In this document: positions 45,180 to 54,328 of the stretch, piece by piece
How the letters are laid out: each line of letters opens with the position of its first letter
Numbering within the stretch: the first letter of the stretch is position 1
Assembly (NCBI RefSeq): GCF_001544555.2
Contig: NZ_FCOK02000063.1
Span: 1-58,610 of the forward strand
Reading direction: 5' to 3'
From: Caballeronia udeis
GTDB lineage: Bacteria; Pseudomonadota; Gammaproteobacteria; Burkholderiales; Burkholderiaceae
DNA length: 58,610 nt
The notes under the pieces: model-generated
Told to the model about the DNA's origin: nothing
Seen by the model: only the letters and a program-made list of their open reading frames with translations
Databases searched by the model: none
Made by a program: the position numbers and the translations under genes

Positions 45180-45642
45180 CGTGCTGCTTGGCAGGTCCCT
45201 CGGCCGCCGTTGCATGGCGTCACTGGGTTTTATGACGTGAATCGCCCTACCCCACCGACCTCCCCCGCCTCGTTGCAGCGATTCCGGAGCAGAGCTCATT
45301 CAAGCTATCGGACGAACGCTCTCTTCCCTGCATGACCCTGCTTATCGGCTATGGAAGTTGCTAACAGCCAGAGCCGCCCTCGGATCCGCGTCCCGCCAGC
45401 AGACCTCGACCGGCGTACAAGAAGCCAGCCCCGTTGCTTCCAACCGTACGCGCAACATGCCGCGCCGACAACGAGCGCGCGCTATCGTTCAGTATTTTTA
45501 TGAAGATTGGGTGCCAGAGCGTATCATCACAGCCGCGAGCGTCATCGTTCAGCACTTTGTGCAACGCGGAAACGAGAGTGACAGGCGCTCTACCCATTCG
45601 GCTCGCACGAATCTTTTCAGTCACACGTCCTACTGAAAACAT
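45180..45642. other. intergenic region before the diguanylate cyclase gene
   Basis: 463 bases; opposing short frames (45358-45700) have no ribosome site and odd composition. Near the right end there are repeated TTCAG motifs (about 45488, 45548, 45616, 45645) and the hairpin at 45614. Confidence 0.4.
45614..45639 (+). repeat. 8-bp perfect inverted repeat at translation start
   Basis: TTTTCAGT and ACTGAAAA with a 10-base gap, ending 3 bases before the ATG of the diguanylate cyclase gene. If transcribed it would fold over the ribosome site region. Confidence 0.7.
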
Positions 45643-46842
45643 ATGTTCAGTCCCGTCGCACTTTACGTTGTCGGAATCATGTCCGGCGCGATCAGCGTAG
45701 CCGTATTCGGCTCGCTGGTGCGGTCCGGGATACCCGGGTTGTTTCGCTGGATCGCTGCAAACGTCCTGATTGTGGCCGCATTGATTGCGCTGGCCCTGGA
45801 TGACACTTCGCCCGCACCACTCACCATTGTGGTCGCCAGTTCGCTATTCGCCGGGGCCGCATTCCTTGTACTGCAAGGTTGCCGATTATTCTTCGGCCTT
45901 CGACCTTCGCGGCTCCATGAGGTCGTGGCGTTAACAATGCTGGTGATTGGCGTTGTCTACTGGACCTATCTTTCGCCAAACGAAGTTCCCCGGGTTGTCC
46001 TGATGTCCAGCTTTCTCGCCTACGTTCGTCTGTCGGTGGGTTGGATAACCTACACCCGGAGACCGCGGCATCGACCCGGATACAGCTACCAATTCGTAGC
46101 AATTGTCGCCGCGCTCGGCGGGCTCGTTCACGTTGCTCGCGGGCTCGCCGCCGCCGTCGGCTGGGAACATCACACGCGGTTTCTCGAGCCAACACCGTTG
46201 ACCGTTGCGTTTCTTGCGCTTGGCATTGTCACCCTGCCCTGTCTCTCGATCGGTGCGCTCATGCTTGCCTATGACCGCATGGCGGAGAGGATGGAGCGGT
46301 TGGCCGCTATCGATGAATTGACCGGTGCGCTCGTGCGGCGCGAGTTCATGGCTCAGGCCCAGTTGCATTTGGAGCGTGCAAACCGCACCCAGTCCCGGTT
46401 CGCCGTTGCAATCCTCGACATCGACAACTTCAAAACCGTGAATGATAGTCACGGCCACGCGGCCGGCGACCGGGCGCTCGCGCTCTTTGCCTCGATCGTG
46501 GCGCAAGGTATCCGCCGGGGAGACATTTTCGGGCGGCTCGGCGGGGAAGAGTTTGCAATCCTGTTCCCTGAAACATCGCGGGCGGACGCGCTCATTTTGG
46601 TGAACAGTGTGCGGTTGCATCTGGCCACTTCTACGTTGGCCGTACCTTGTGGGGAAGTGACGTGCACGTTCAGTGCCGGCGTGGATGAATATCAACCTGG
46701 CGAGACGCTGGCGAATTTGATAGCACGATCAGATGCGGCGCTGTATTCGGCGAAGGCCATGGGACGGAATCGGGTTGTAAGCGCGGTGGATATTGGTGAT
46801 GAGCCAGTGGGGGCTACTAAGGACGCGCCGAAACCGACTTGA
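45643..46842 (+). CDS. membrane diguanylate cyclase
   Basis: 399 residues. Six or so hydrophobic helices fill residues 1-215 (a MASE-like membrane sensor I cannot name). A GGDEF domain follows with the active motif GRLGGEEFAIL (about 298-308). A complete RxxD inhibitory site five residues before it (RRGDIFGRL) suggests product feedback. DIDNFKTVNDSHGHAAGD is the metal/nucleotide segment. It makes cyclic di-GMP. No Shine-Dalgarno is visible; instead a hairpin covers that position. Last gene before the accessory segment. Confidence 0.93.
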   Translation: MFSPVALYVVGIMSGAISVAVFGSLVRSGIPGLFRWIAANVLIVAALIALALDDTSPAPLTIVVASSLFAGAAFLVLQGCRLFFGLRPSRLHEVVALTMLVIGVVYWTYLSPNEVPRVVLMSSFLAYVRLSVGWITYTRRPRHRPGYSYQFVAIVAALGGLVHVARGLAAAVGWEHHTRFLEPTPLTVAFLALGIVTLPCLSIGALMLAYDRMAERMERLAAIDELTGALVRREFMAQAQLHLERANRTQSRFAVAILDIDNFKTVNDSHGHAAGDRALALFASIVAQGIRRGDIFGRLGGEEFAILFPETSRADALILVNSVRLHLATSTLAVPCGEVTCTFSAGVDEYQPGETLANLIARSDAALYSAKAMGRNRVVSAVDIGDEPVGATKDAPKPT

Positions 46843-46914
46843 GGGGGTGTTTGGTGGTGGTATGTTGGTCTGGGGATTATGCTTTGGCATTCGCGCGACT
46901 GTGTCGGGGTCGCG

Positions 46915-47003
46915 TCTTTGGGTTTAAACGTCGTTGATATGCTCTGCTCGCTGCGCCGGATCTGTGCTTGCAAGCGTCCGCCGACGGGTAGGATTGAAGC
47001 CAT
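46915..47003 (-). pseudogene. integrase N-terminal remnant (left copy)
   Basis: From the ATG at 47003 the minus strand reads MASILPVGGRLQAQIRR and SEQSISTTFKPKDA, the start of a phage-type tyrosine recombinase (the usual wording is MASI-VG-WRAQIRRKGH-S-SKTF). The similarity ends at about 46915 and the rest of the gene is absent. The right copy at 54099 starts MALILPVGEKWRAQIRRSGQS, so both come from the same integrase family. A 96-base leader similarity lies just upstream of each. Confidence 0.7.
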
Positions 47004-47040
47004 GGTTCTTGCTTGAAATCGTTGTACGGGAAAGTCGAGA

Positions 47041-47140
47041 AAACCAGGATTCGCGGTGTGTCGCGGTGCTTCATTTCGGAAGAAGCGAATTGACCGGAAG
47101 CGCAAGCTGGGTAAGGCTAGAGCCTTGATCTACAAGGCAT
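47041..47140. repeat. leader repeat, left copy
   Basis: Aligns without gaps over about 96 bases to 54204-54300, sharing long blocks such as GCTTCATTT and GGAAGAAGCGAATT. Each copy lies upstream of an integrase fragment in the same orientation. Confidence 0.75.
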
Positions 47141-47597
47141 CAACGCATCGATACTAGGCGTGACGGCAACGTTTCAACCGATCGGGCAATGAGCTGCAAA
47201 GCTGCAATCAAGGTCGCACTCGAAATGGTATTCGGCCGGTTCCTTGCGCTTTCGCGGTCGGCCAACTTCAGCGACCCGAAGCCGCCAATCGGACGAAATT
47301 TACAACGGTCCGTTTCAAGGCCACTACCAGTCTTTGCCCGACGACTTCGGTGTAGTGTGGATTAGGGCTTTGCACCCTCTTTCGACATTCGCTTTGTCAA
47401 GGCGTAAACGTTAGCGAATATCCTCATCTGGCAACACAGCGACTGTCGCCATGTAACGGGCTGGACTCCCGGAGCGAGAGCCATGTGTGCGCAGTCGATC
47501 AGCGAACAAGCGTACGTGGTATCGTGCGACGCGTCGCGTAGTCAGAATGCGTTTTCAACGTGAAACTCATGCGTCGTTATTGACGACCTTAAAAAAA
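47141..47597. other. region between integrase remnant and MFS gene
   Basis: No gene recognised; short frames only. Probably scar sequence plus the MFS promoter. Confidence 0.4.
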
Positions 47598-48905
47598 ATG
47601 TTCACGCTTCCCGTCGCGACATGCGACAAGCCGTCCGGCAATCAAGAAAATTCCCGCGAGCTTCTCAAAACCGTTGTCGCAGCATCGCTTGTGACTGGCC
47701 TCGAAATGTTCGATTTCACCGTTTTCGGATTCTTCGCGATGATGATCGGAGACCAGTTCTTCCCCGCGAAAGATCCGATGACTTCGTTATTGTGGGCAGT
47801 CGGCACATTCGGCGTCGGCTTTTTCATGCGACCCCTTGGCGCGATGATGATCGGCGCTTACGCGGACCGCGTGGGACGCCGCGCAGCGATGACGAGGACC
47901 AGCTGGATGATGGCACTGGGGACGGCCGCGCTCGGCCTGTGCCCGCCGTTTGCCAGCATAGGTGTGATCGCGCCGATCGTTGTCATCGCCGGTCGATCGC
48001 TGCAGGGTTTTGCCGTCGGCGGCGACATCGGCGTTGCCGCGACCTTCGTGATGGAGGCAGGGCCGGTGTCCCGTCGCGGCTATCTGGTCAGCTGGCAGCT
48101 CACTAGCCAGGGCGCGGCTGCGTTGCTGGGCGCAACCTTGGGCGTGCTACTCACCAGCACAGTGTCACCAGCCGCTCTTGCTTCCTGGGGCTGGCGGATC
48201 CCATTCCTGATCGGTCTGCTGATCGCGCCAGTCGGTCTCTACGTTCGCCGCCGGCTTCGCGATGATCCGATTTCCACCAACACTGTTAGAAATGCCGACA
48301 CACCGCTCGCCGAACTGCGCCACAAACATGGGACGACGATTCTGCTGGCGATGCTGATGATGATGGGGCAAACCATACCGGTCTATGCGATCGTCTACTA
48401 CATGCCTAGCTATGCGACTCGCGTGATGCACCTGCACGCCGTCATCGGATATATGGCGTCCGCGTTGTCTGCGCTGCTGCTGGTCGTCATTCCGCCGCTG
48501 TCCGGTCGTCTCATAGACCGTCTACCTCGCCGCAAGCCACTGGCCCTCATCGCATCCGGATGTACGGCGCTTCTGGTTTATCCGGTCTTTCTGATGATTA
48601 CCCGTGCGACCAGCGCGCTGCCTGTCCTGTGTGCCGTCGCGTTCATTAGCACAATGGTCGCGCTCGGCGCCGGCGCCGTCACCCTGCTTGTGCTTGAAGC
48701 GCTTCCTGCGCGCGTGCGCGCCAGCGGCATGGCCGTTTCGCATGCACTGCACGTCGCGTTGTTCGGCGGGACCGCTCAATTCATCGTGACGGGATTGATC
48801 AAATGGACCGGCGATCCCATGTCTGCTGCCTGGTATGTGGCGCCGGCGTGTGCGGTGAGCTTTTGTGCGCTGATGTTGTTCAAGGAACAGCGATTCCAAA
48901 TCTGA
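47598..48905 (+). CDS. MFS transporter, metabolite:H+ symporter (MHS) type
   Basis: 435 residues, 12 predicted helices. LEMFDFTVFGFFA in helix 1, GRRAAMTRTSWMMALGTAALGLCP, and the MHS-type loop RPLGAMMIGAYADRVGRR match citrate/proline/alpha-ketoglutarate symporters. Substrate not deducible. Starts at 47598 and 47547 are both possible and neither has a ribosome site; the first gives a normal 27-residue tail before helix 1. It ends 36 bases before a convergent AraC-type fragment. Lies inside the segment bracketed by integrase remnants. Confidence 0.88.
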   Translation: MFTLPVATCDKPSGNQENSRELLKTVVAASLVTGLEMFDFTVFGFFAMMIGDQFFPAKDPMTSLLWAVGTFGVGFFMRPLGAMMIGAYADRVGRRAAMTRTSWMMALGTAALGLCPPFASIGVIAPIVVIAGRSLQGFAVGGDIGVAATFVMEAGPVSRRGYLVSWQLTSQGAAALLGATLGVLLTSTVSPAALASWGWRIPFLIGLLIAPVGLYVRRRLRDDPISTNTVRNADTPLAELRHKHGTTILLAMLMMMGQTIPVYAIVYYMPSYATRVMHLHAVIGYMASALSALLLVVIPPLSGRLIDRLPRRKPLALIASGCTALLVYPVFLMITRATSALPVLCAVAFISTMVALGAGAVTLLVLEALPARVRASGMAVSHALHVALFGGTAQFIVTGLIKWTGDPMSAAWYVAPACAVSFCALMLFKEQRFQI

Positions 48906-48941
48906 ACCGCCGCCGCGCACGCACTGAGCCTATCGCCGCGC

Positions 48942-49229
48942 CTAAACCGCCTTGCCGGCTAAAGCCCGAAAATCCTGCGGCGCCATGTCGCAGGCCCGCC
49001 GGAAGGCCCGCGTGAAATCAGACGCGCTTTTGAAGCCGAGTCCGTAGGCAATCTCTATCACCGCCAGATGCGGATGCCGGATCAGATCATCGGCCGCATG
49101 GCGTAGCCTCAGGTGGCGGATATAAGCACCAACGCCGCCTTCATGCTGAAACAGGCGATATACCGTCGGGCGAGGAAATTGAAGCGCATGCAGCACGCTT
49201 TCGGGAGAGAATTCATCGTCGGTCAGCAC
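48942..49229 (-). pseudogene. AraC-type HTH domain only, probably truncated regulator
   Basis: 95 residues from a GTG: VYRLFQHEGGVGAYIRHLRL and EIAYGLGFKSASDFTRAFRRACDMAPQDFRA are the two helix-turn-helix units of an AraC regulator. The ligand-binding N-terminal part (normally about 200 residues) is missing and a stop codon lies six codons upstream. It could be a remnant or a small free-standing HTH protein. It converges with the MFS gene, a common pairing for regulator and transporter. Confidence 0.7.
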
Positions 49230-49924
49230 CCGATCCGTACCGGCGCCTCAGTTAGTTTCTGGTAATGTCAGCGCTGCACCGATGCTGTTGAAAAACTCGC
49301 AGCACGTTGTTGCCGTATCGCAGGCAAGAAAATCGACCTCTCAATCGGCCTACAAACGACCCGCTCACGGGCATTGGTCAGGGGCAAGAGGACCCCTGAA
49401 AACCACGCGAGAAGACGGTCAGCTACTTCTTCAAAAGCATCCACCCGAAGCAGCCGTTCGGCCCACGACGAGCGCGGACTTAACGGGAGTGGCGGTCTCT
49501 ACAGAGCACTACAGCACCACCTTATCTGTGTGACATCCGTCACAGCGTTAATTCAGACAGCCGTATACCCTAAATACGGAGATTGCGCATTCCAAAATCT
49601 GTGTGCTCTGCGGATTGCGCGAGATCAATGCATGTGGGATGCAGTTCCACGGTCAGAAAGACAGACATGTATTTTAGAAAATTGCTCGCTGATACCTTAA
49701 ATTTATCGAGATTATTCTTGATTATCTGGAAATGCAGGGCAGTGAGCAGAGTGATTCACTCAATGGATTTATATTCAACCATAGAGACCTCTCCCGAAGG
49801 GAGTTGAGTCAGTTTTCCCCCATTCAAATCTTTGATTACGCAAGCCTGAGGTTGCATGACATTATTTTATGAACGACGTTTCTAACGATCTGATAAAAAT
49901 ATCATCAAGGCGCCAAAGGTAATA
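49230..49924. other. A/T-richer region, no gene recognised
   Basis: 695 bases. Composition shifts to A/T-rich from about 49500. Near 49285 the string TGTTGAAAAACTC resembles the end of some insertion sequences, but no transposase frame follows. Should hold the acyltransferase promoter. Confidence 0.4.
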
Positions 49925-51133
49925 ATGGATACGTGCAGCATGGATTTGGTTGAGTCAGATACAAAAGCTCCAGTGCGGCGCCAAGCCGCGGGTTCCGGGC
50001 ATATTGGGTCATTGGATTGCCTCCGTGGTGTTAGTGCTTTACTGGTAATGCTGTATCACTATCGCGAGTTACTGAACGACTATATCCCACACATTGGCAA
50101 TACTTTGTTTGAGAACGGCCGCATTGGAGTGGATATCTTCTTTATCCTCTCGGGTTTTGTTATGTACACCACGACGCAAGGCACAAATAATCAACGCGTC
50201 TTGCCATTTCTGGTCAAGCGCGCCTTTCGTGTGGTCCCGTTAGCTTGGCTACTTATCATCATACTGTTTGTCGCTGGCGGTTGCCTTGAAAAGCACGCCT
50301 TTATGCTCAGCATGCTTTTCGTTCCGTTGGCAAACGAAAATGCACCATTTTATGGCTACAACATTTTGTCGGCAGCTTGGACATTGAGCTACGAACTTTG
50401 GTTTTACGTGATGTTCGCCATTGGCATGTTGATGTCTAAATCGTTCCGTGGGCTGGCGACTTCGGTAGTATTGATTGGCTGTGTATTTGGCATCCAGAAG
50501 CTGGGGCACTTCCCGTTGAACTTCGACGCCTACCTGACACCAATTTATGCCGGGAAATTGCTGGTTCCGGCACTGATCAGTCAATTGGGCAACCCGCTGT
50601 TTCTCGAGTTTTTGCTGGGAATCTTCCTTGCGTATTTGTATGCCAATTTCAGGAAAACCTGGCTCAACCTCAATTCAAAGTTCAGGATATGGGTGTACCT
50701 CTTCTTGGCTGCCTATTTCTTGTCGCATTTCTTTTCAGGCTATGCAATGGGGCATGGTCTGACGAGAGAAGGGTTTCCCGCTTTGGCAATTTTCAGTCTG
50801 TACTTGTGCACTGATTTTGATAAATCCTTATCCCGAGCAAAGGCGCTGATCCGCGGGCCGGGTGATTTATTCGCTTTCTTGGGGCGTATCTCTTTCAGCC
50901 TGTATATCATTCATGACCCACTACATCAATATATTGAAGCTATCCCGGTGCTGGATTCGCTCTATCGGCTGACAGGCGGGATTGGAAAGTTTGTTACCCT
51001 CTGCACCTTTTCCATCGTAATAGCGTATGCCCTGTATCTACTAGTGGAACGGCCAACGCAGTGGCTCGGTAAATTCGTAGCTAGCCGTCTTCCTTCACTC
51101 GCCCGGTCTGAGCGTCTGTCACCGATGGTCTAA
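49925..51133 (+). CDS. membrane acyltransferase 3 family protein (OafA-like)
   Basis: 402 residues with about ten hydrophobic helices. SLDCLRGVSALLVMLYHYREL is the family start with the catalytic-type His, and FENGRIGVDIFFILSGFVMY the next signature; LGRISFSLYIIHDPLH lies near the end. These enzymes O-acetylate or acylate surface sugars such as LPS or polysaccharide. AAAGGTAATA precedes the ATG. Base composition and codon use are A/T-richer than the chromosomal flanks, suggesting transfer. No sugar-polymer genes are adjacent. Confidence 0.9.
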   Translation: MDTCSMDLVESDTKAPVRRQAAGSGHIGSLDCLRGVSALLVMLYHYRELLNDYIPHIGNTLFENGRIGVDIFFILSGFVMYTTTQGTNNQRVLPFLVKRAFRVVPLAWLLIIILFVAGGCLEKHAFMLSMLFVPLANENAPFYGYNILSAAWTLSYELWFYVMFAIGMLMSKSFRGLATSVVLIGCVFGIQKLGHFPLNFDAYLTPIYAGKLLVPALISQLGNPLFLEFLLGIFLAYLYANFRKTWLNLNSKFRIWVYLFLAAYFLSHFFSGYAMGHGLTREGFPALAIFSLYLCTDFDKSLSRAKALIRGPGDLFAFLGRISFSLYIIHDPLHQYIEAIPVLDSLYRLTGGIGKFVTLCTFSIVIAYALYLLVERPTQWLGKFVASRLPSLARSERLSPMV

Positions 51134-51673
51134 CAGTCGTTCGCCAGCGGAGCTCAATGCCTAAAAGTTGGCCGAACCGGCCCGACGTTGAACTGGCGGA
51201 ACGGGCCACCAGTGATCGGTCCGCGTCGGGCAAAAGTCGACCCTTTATGCGGGTCACTGACTCTTCTGGAAAGCGGTCGCTTATATTGCTGATCCTTTTC
51301 CGATCGGTTTTAGAGCGTCCATTATATTGCATCTCCGTTGATATGTAACTTCAACGGTCCTTCGAACTAAGCCATCAGCGACAAAACTCTTAAGGCCTCT
51401 CTATCGAATATTTCAGGAACCTCAATTTTAAAAAAACATCGTTCCCGGGAAATCCGTGAAATCGTATGTGCGTTGAACAATCAAGTATTTAACAGCGCAC
51501 GGTTTACAATCTCACCAACGGCCTACTGAATCTCGTGCTTCCGAGGGTAATGTGGTGTTGTTATCGGCGAAAAATAAAAGTGATCATATGCGAGTATTTT
51601 TACTCGCCATATGTTGAAACCAAATAATTAAATCAACAAAGAGTGAATTGTCAATAATTCACGAGGAGAAAAT
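51134..51673 (+). other. A/T-rich region upstream of the lipoprotein gene
   Basis: 540 bases with no gene. It contains two inverted repeats: a hairpin at 51585-51613 (CATATG-CGAGTA / TACTCG-C-CATATG, loop TTTT) and GTGAATT / AATTCAC at 51643-51662, immediately before the ribosome site. Confidence 0.55.
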
Positions 51674-52834
51674 GTGAAACGTTTGTTATCCCTTATTTTG
51701 GCCGCAACTCTTGCTGCTTGCGGTGGTGGCGGTAGCCCGAGCACCAGTGCAAGTACCCCGGCGACGCCTGTTGTTCCAGCATCAACGCCCGCCGCTCCCA
51801 TTGCTGTGCAAGCTACGTCGTATCTGAACAAGGTGACAGCTGCTGCCGCCCTTGGCCCGCAAGCGCTCCCTTCCGAAGTTGCAGTCGGCAATGCGGTAGC
51901 ATTCGGAGACTTCTTTCAAGATGGTTCGTATTCGATGGTCACTCATACACTCGAATACAATCCCCAAGATGCGTCAACTGCCAATAAATTCGGTCACATT
52001 CACTTTTACAAGAAAGTGAATGGAAGCTGGGGCGATCATACTAGCGACATCCTAGCCAACAATGTTGGCTGCTTGCATCCCCGCAAAGCAGTGGTAGCTG
52101 ACTTCAACGGTGACGGTAAGCCTGACGTGTTATTTGCATGTCACGGCTTTGACGCTTCGCCTTACCCGGGAGAACAAATGCACCTGTTGTTGAGCCAGCC
52201 GAATGGCTCGTACAACAACGTGATTTTACCGTTCACTGGTTACTTTCACGGTGCCGCAGCAGCTGACTTTAGCGGTAAGGGGTTTGCTGACATTGCAGTC
52301 GTGGATCCTATTATTGCCGGCACACCGTACTTCTTGACGAACAACGGTGACGGCACTTTCACGAAGAATACGACGCGATTAACTTGTGCTGCTTGCTTGC
52401 ATACGCAAATTTATTCGGCTGAATTCATCGACTTTAGCAACACCGGCCGACAGGATCTGTTCCTCGCTGGGTCAATCGATGATGGCACTGGGCACGTGCC
52501 AAATCCGTTCACACCGACGATCTTCAAGAACAACGGTGACAACACGTATTCGCAAACGAATGAAACTGTGTTGCCGACAAATCCGTACTATCAAACAACG
52601 TTGGATATTTTATCAGTGAATGGAGCGATCTACACAAACAATGTGCATCTCACGTTCGACTCGGCAGTGTATGGCTACAGCGACATTGAGAAGATCCAAG
52701 GCAATGCGACAACGCAAATCTGGTCCAACGCTGCTCCACTGCCCAATGGTTGGACGTGGCTCAACTGGATCATTCCTTATCAAGGAAAAATCGACAGCAT
52801 GGATTCAGTTTACGGCGTTTCAGTTGCGCAATAA
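51674..52834 (+). CDS. FG-GAP/VCBS-repeat lipoprotein
   Basis: 386 residues from a GTG with AGGAGA 6 bases ahead. A lipoprotein signal (MKRLLSLILAATLAACGGGG, lipobox LAAC) is followed by a Thr/Pro/Ala-rich spacer (about residues 22-45). Then come beta-propeller FG-GAP/VCBS units: VADFNGDGKPDVLF with a calcium-loop pattern, AADFSGKGFADIAVV and IDFSNTGRQDLFLAG. Such proteins sit on the outer membrane or surface and may bind ligands or polymers. No catalytic motif is seen. A/T-richer than the chromosome; monocistronic with its own terminator. Confidence 0.88.
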   Translation: MKRLLSLILAATLAACGGGGSPSTSASTPATPVVPASTPAAPIAVQATSYLNKVTAAAALGPQALPSEVAVGNAVAFGDFFQDGSYSMVTHTLEYNPQDASTANKFGHIHFYKKVNGSWGDHTSDILANNVGCLHPRKAVVADFNGDGKPDVLFACHGFDASPYPGEQMHLLLSQPNGSYNNVILPFTGYFHGAAAADFSGKGFADIAVVDPIIAGTPYFLTNNGDGTFTKNTTRLTCAACLHTQIYSAEFIDFSNTGRQDLFLAGSIDDGTGHVPNPFTPTIFKNNGDNTYSQTNETVLPTNPYYQTTLDILSVNGAIYTNNVHLTFDSAVYGYSDIEKIQGNATTQIWSNAAPLPNGWTWLNWIIPYQGKIDSMDSVYGVSVAQ

Positions 52835-52891
52835 AGCTAGCCGAGAGTTAGCTTGTACAAGTAAGCCAATTTTTTAATACTCAGTTGAAAG

Positions 52892-52919
52892 AAAAGCCCA
52901 GCGATTGCTGGGCTTTTTC
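52892..52919 (+). terminator. rho-independent terminator of lipoprotein gene
   Basis: AAAAGCCCA / TGGGCTTTTT hairpin with an 8-base loop (GCGATTGC) and a T-run. Confidence 0.88.
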
Positions 52920-53440
52920 ATTAGCGTGCCTCCAGACGTATCTTCCAGGCCGAATTTGGCTTGATAAAAGCTTATCTGTCGCCTCGTGCGAAGCAAGGAT
53001 GCTATAGCGCAACCGCCCATTATTAGAATTCCGGTACGCTCCAGGTCATTCAGGCGCTTCACGAACGTAGCCGTGAATTCCGGGTACATTTGCGCAACTA
53101 TCACGATGCTATCCAAGCGACCCTATTCGCCGACGAACTCATAGACCGATACGTTCTTCGGTCCCGGGCCCGGAATGGGGACTTCCTGCAATGCAGGGAG
53201 TGTCATGACGCCACGCCCGGCAAGGCGCTCAAGGTCACCTTCTCATTATCCGGATGCCTACCGATCATGTCCGCGGTCTGCAGGCTGTTCATCTTGGCAG
53301 AGCTTTCGTCGCCACTCGGGAGCGGTGAAATCGTAAGTGCATGGCGAGACCGCGCTATCAGTGCGAGATTCAGCGCGAGACTCCGCCGCCGTCAATCTCC
53401 AGCTCGGCACGCACGTGGGCGAGCGCCTCTTCGATATCGA
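52920..53440. other. degraded DNA between lipoprotein gene and integrase pseudogene
   Basis: Only short broken frames on both strands, e.g. a minus-strand stretch beginning MNSLQTADMIGRHPDNEKVT near 53291 and another ending ALAHVRAELEIDGGGVSR near 53380. They look like gene fragments but I recognise none. Typical of mobile-element decay next to an integration site. Confidence 0.45.
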
Positions 53441-54099
53441 TCAGGGGAGCGGTTCGAGCACGAGTGGCGGGAGCTGCGCATCCACTAGGCGAGCCAGTTC
53501 CTGGACGTCGTCGTCCAGGCGGTCGGCCGCCATCTGGATCTTCTGCTCGCTCGTGGCCCGAAAGATGACCGCGGCGACCAGCGGCTTGCGCGGCTTCTTC
53601 TCCTCGATCAGCAGATGGTGCAGGGTCGGACGAGCGACAGCGATCGCATCCGGCAAAACGAGGTCGAGCAGTGAAGCCATATGACGCATCACCGTGCCGA
53701 GCTTCGAGACGTCCATTTCGATGGTGTAACCGCCTGCGCCGGGTTTCCCATCGACGCCACGCTTTCGGTCATTGGCAAACTTGACGATCTGTTGCGTCGT
53801 CAGTCGAGAGACCAAGTGACTTTAGAAAGCATCGTCCAGACGCTGAAGGATGTAGTCTTCGTTCGACTTCGATTTGACCGGACGGCCGGACTCGGCACGC
53901 GCCTCGCGATATTTCTCGATCAGCACCCCGACCGTGACTGTCTCCGCTTCGACGGTGTTACGCCCTTTGTCGATCGCGGCCTCCTGTTCGCGTGCCCATG
54001 CTTGGGCCGCGCCCTTCGTTTTGACGTCTTTGCTATACTCTGCCCGCTACGTCGGATCTGAGCACGCCACTTCTCACCGACCGGCAAGATTAAAGCCAT
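53441..54099 (-). pseudogene. broken phage-type integrase (right copy)
   Basis: From the ATG at 54099 the minus strand reads MALILPVGEKWRAQIRR, then shifts frame near 54020 and continues KTKGAAQAWAREQEAAID and EAETVTVGVLIEKYREA to DDAF. There a TAA (53822-53824) interrupts it; the same frame resumes SRLTTQQIVKFAND and EMDVSKLGTVMRHMASLL to ARPTLHHL near 53620. These are the arm-binding and core-binding parts of a tyrosine recombinase. Beyond that the frame reads unrelated sequence to 53441 and the catalytic domain is missing. So the gene is dead: one frameshift, one stop, and loss of the 3' half. Confidence 0.8.
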
Positions 54100-54144
54100 G
54101 ATTTACCCCGAATCGTTTATCCAGTAAGGCTGAGCGATCTGGCA

Positions 54145-54190
54145 CTGCTACGGATTGCTACAAAAGGTGTTTTGTAGCAATCCGTAGCAG
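54145..54190. repeat. 21-bp perfect inverted repeat
   Basis: Arms CTGCTACGGATTGCTAC-AAAA and TTTT-GTAGCAATCCGTAGCAG with a 4-base loop GGTG. It lies in the leader of the dead integrase, between its start codon and the conserved leader repeat. The left copy of this leader has nothing comparable. As RNA it would be a very stable hairpin on either strand. Confidence 0.9.
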
Positions 54191-54203
54191 CACGGCGGGT
54201 AGT

Positions 54204-54300
54204 AAATCAGGGTTCACAGTGCGTCACGGCGCTTCATTTAGGAAGAAGCGAATTAGCCGGAAACGCATACGGGATAAGGCTGGAGCCTTTGTTCACAAGG
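54204..54300. repeat. leader repeat, right copy
   Basis: The partner of 47041-47140, about 7.1 kb away in direct orientation; see that entry. It ends about 30 bases before the tRNA gene. Confidence 0.75.
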
Positions 54301-54328
54301 TTTCGGTATACTCATTGAAAATATCCAT

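Noticed and set aside
46692..47105. 137-residue minus-strand frame as an intact gene
   Set aside because: Only its middle part matches an integrase N-terminus; the rest is antisense to the diguanylate cyclase or leader sequence.
47220..47360. Short plus-strand frame starting MVFGRFLALSRS
   Set aside because: 45 codons, no ribosome site, no resemblance to a protein family.
49270..49330. Insertion sequence end (TGTTGAAAAACTC)
   Set aside because: No transposase frame and no matching opposite end nearby.
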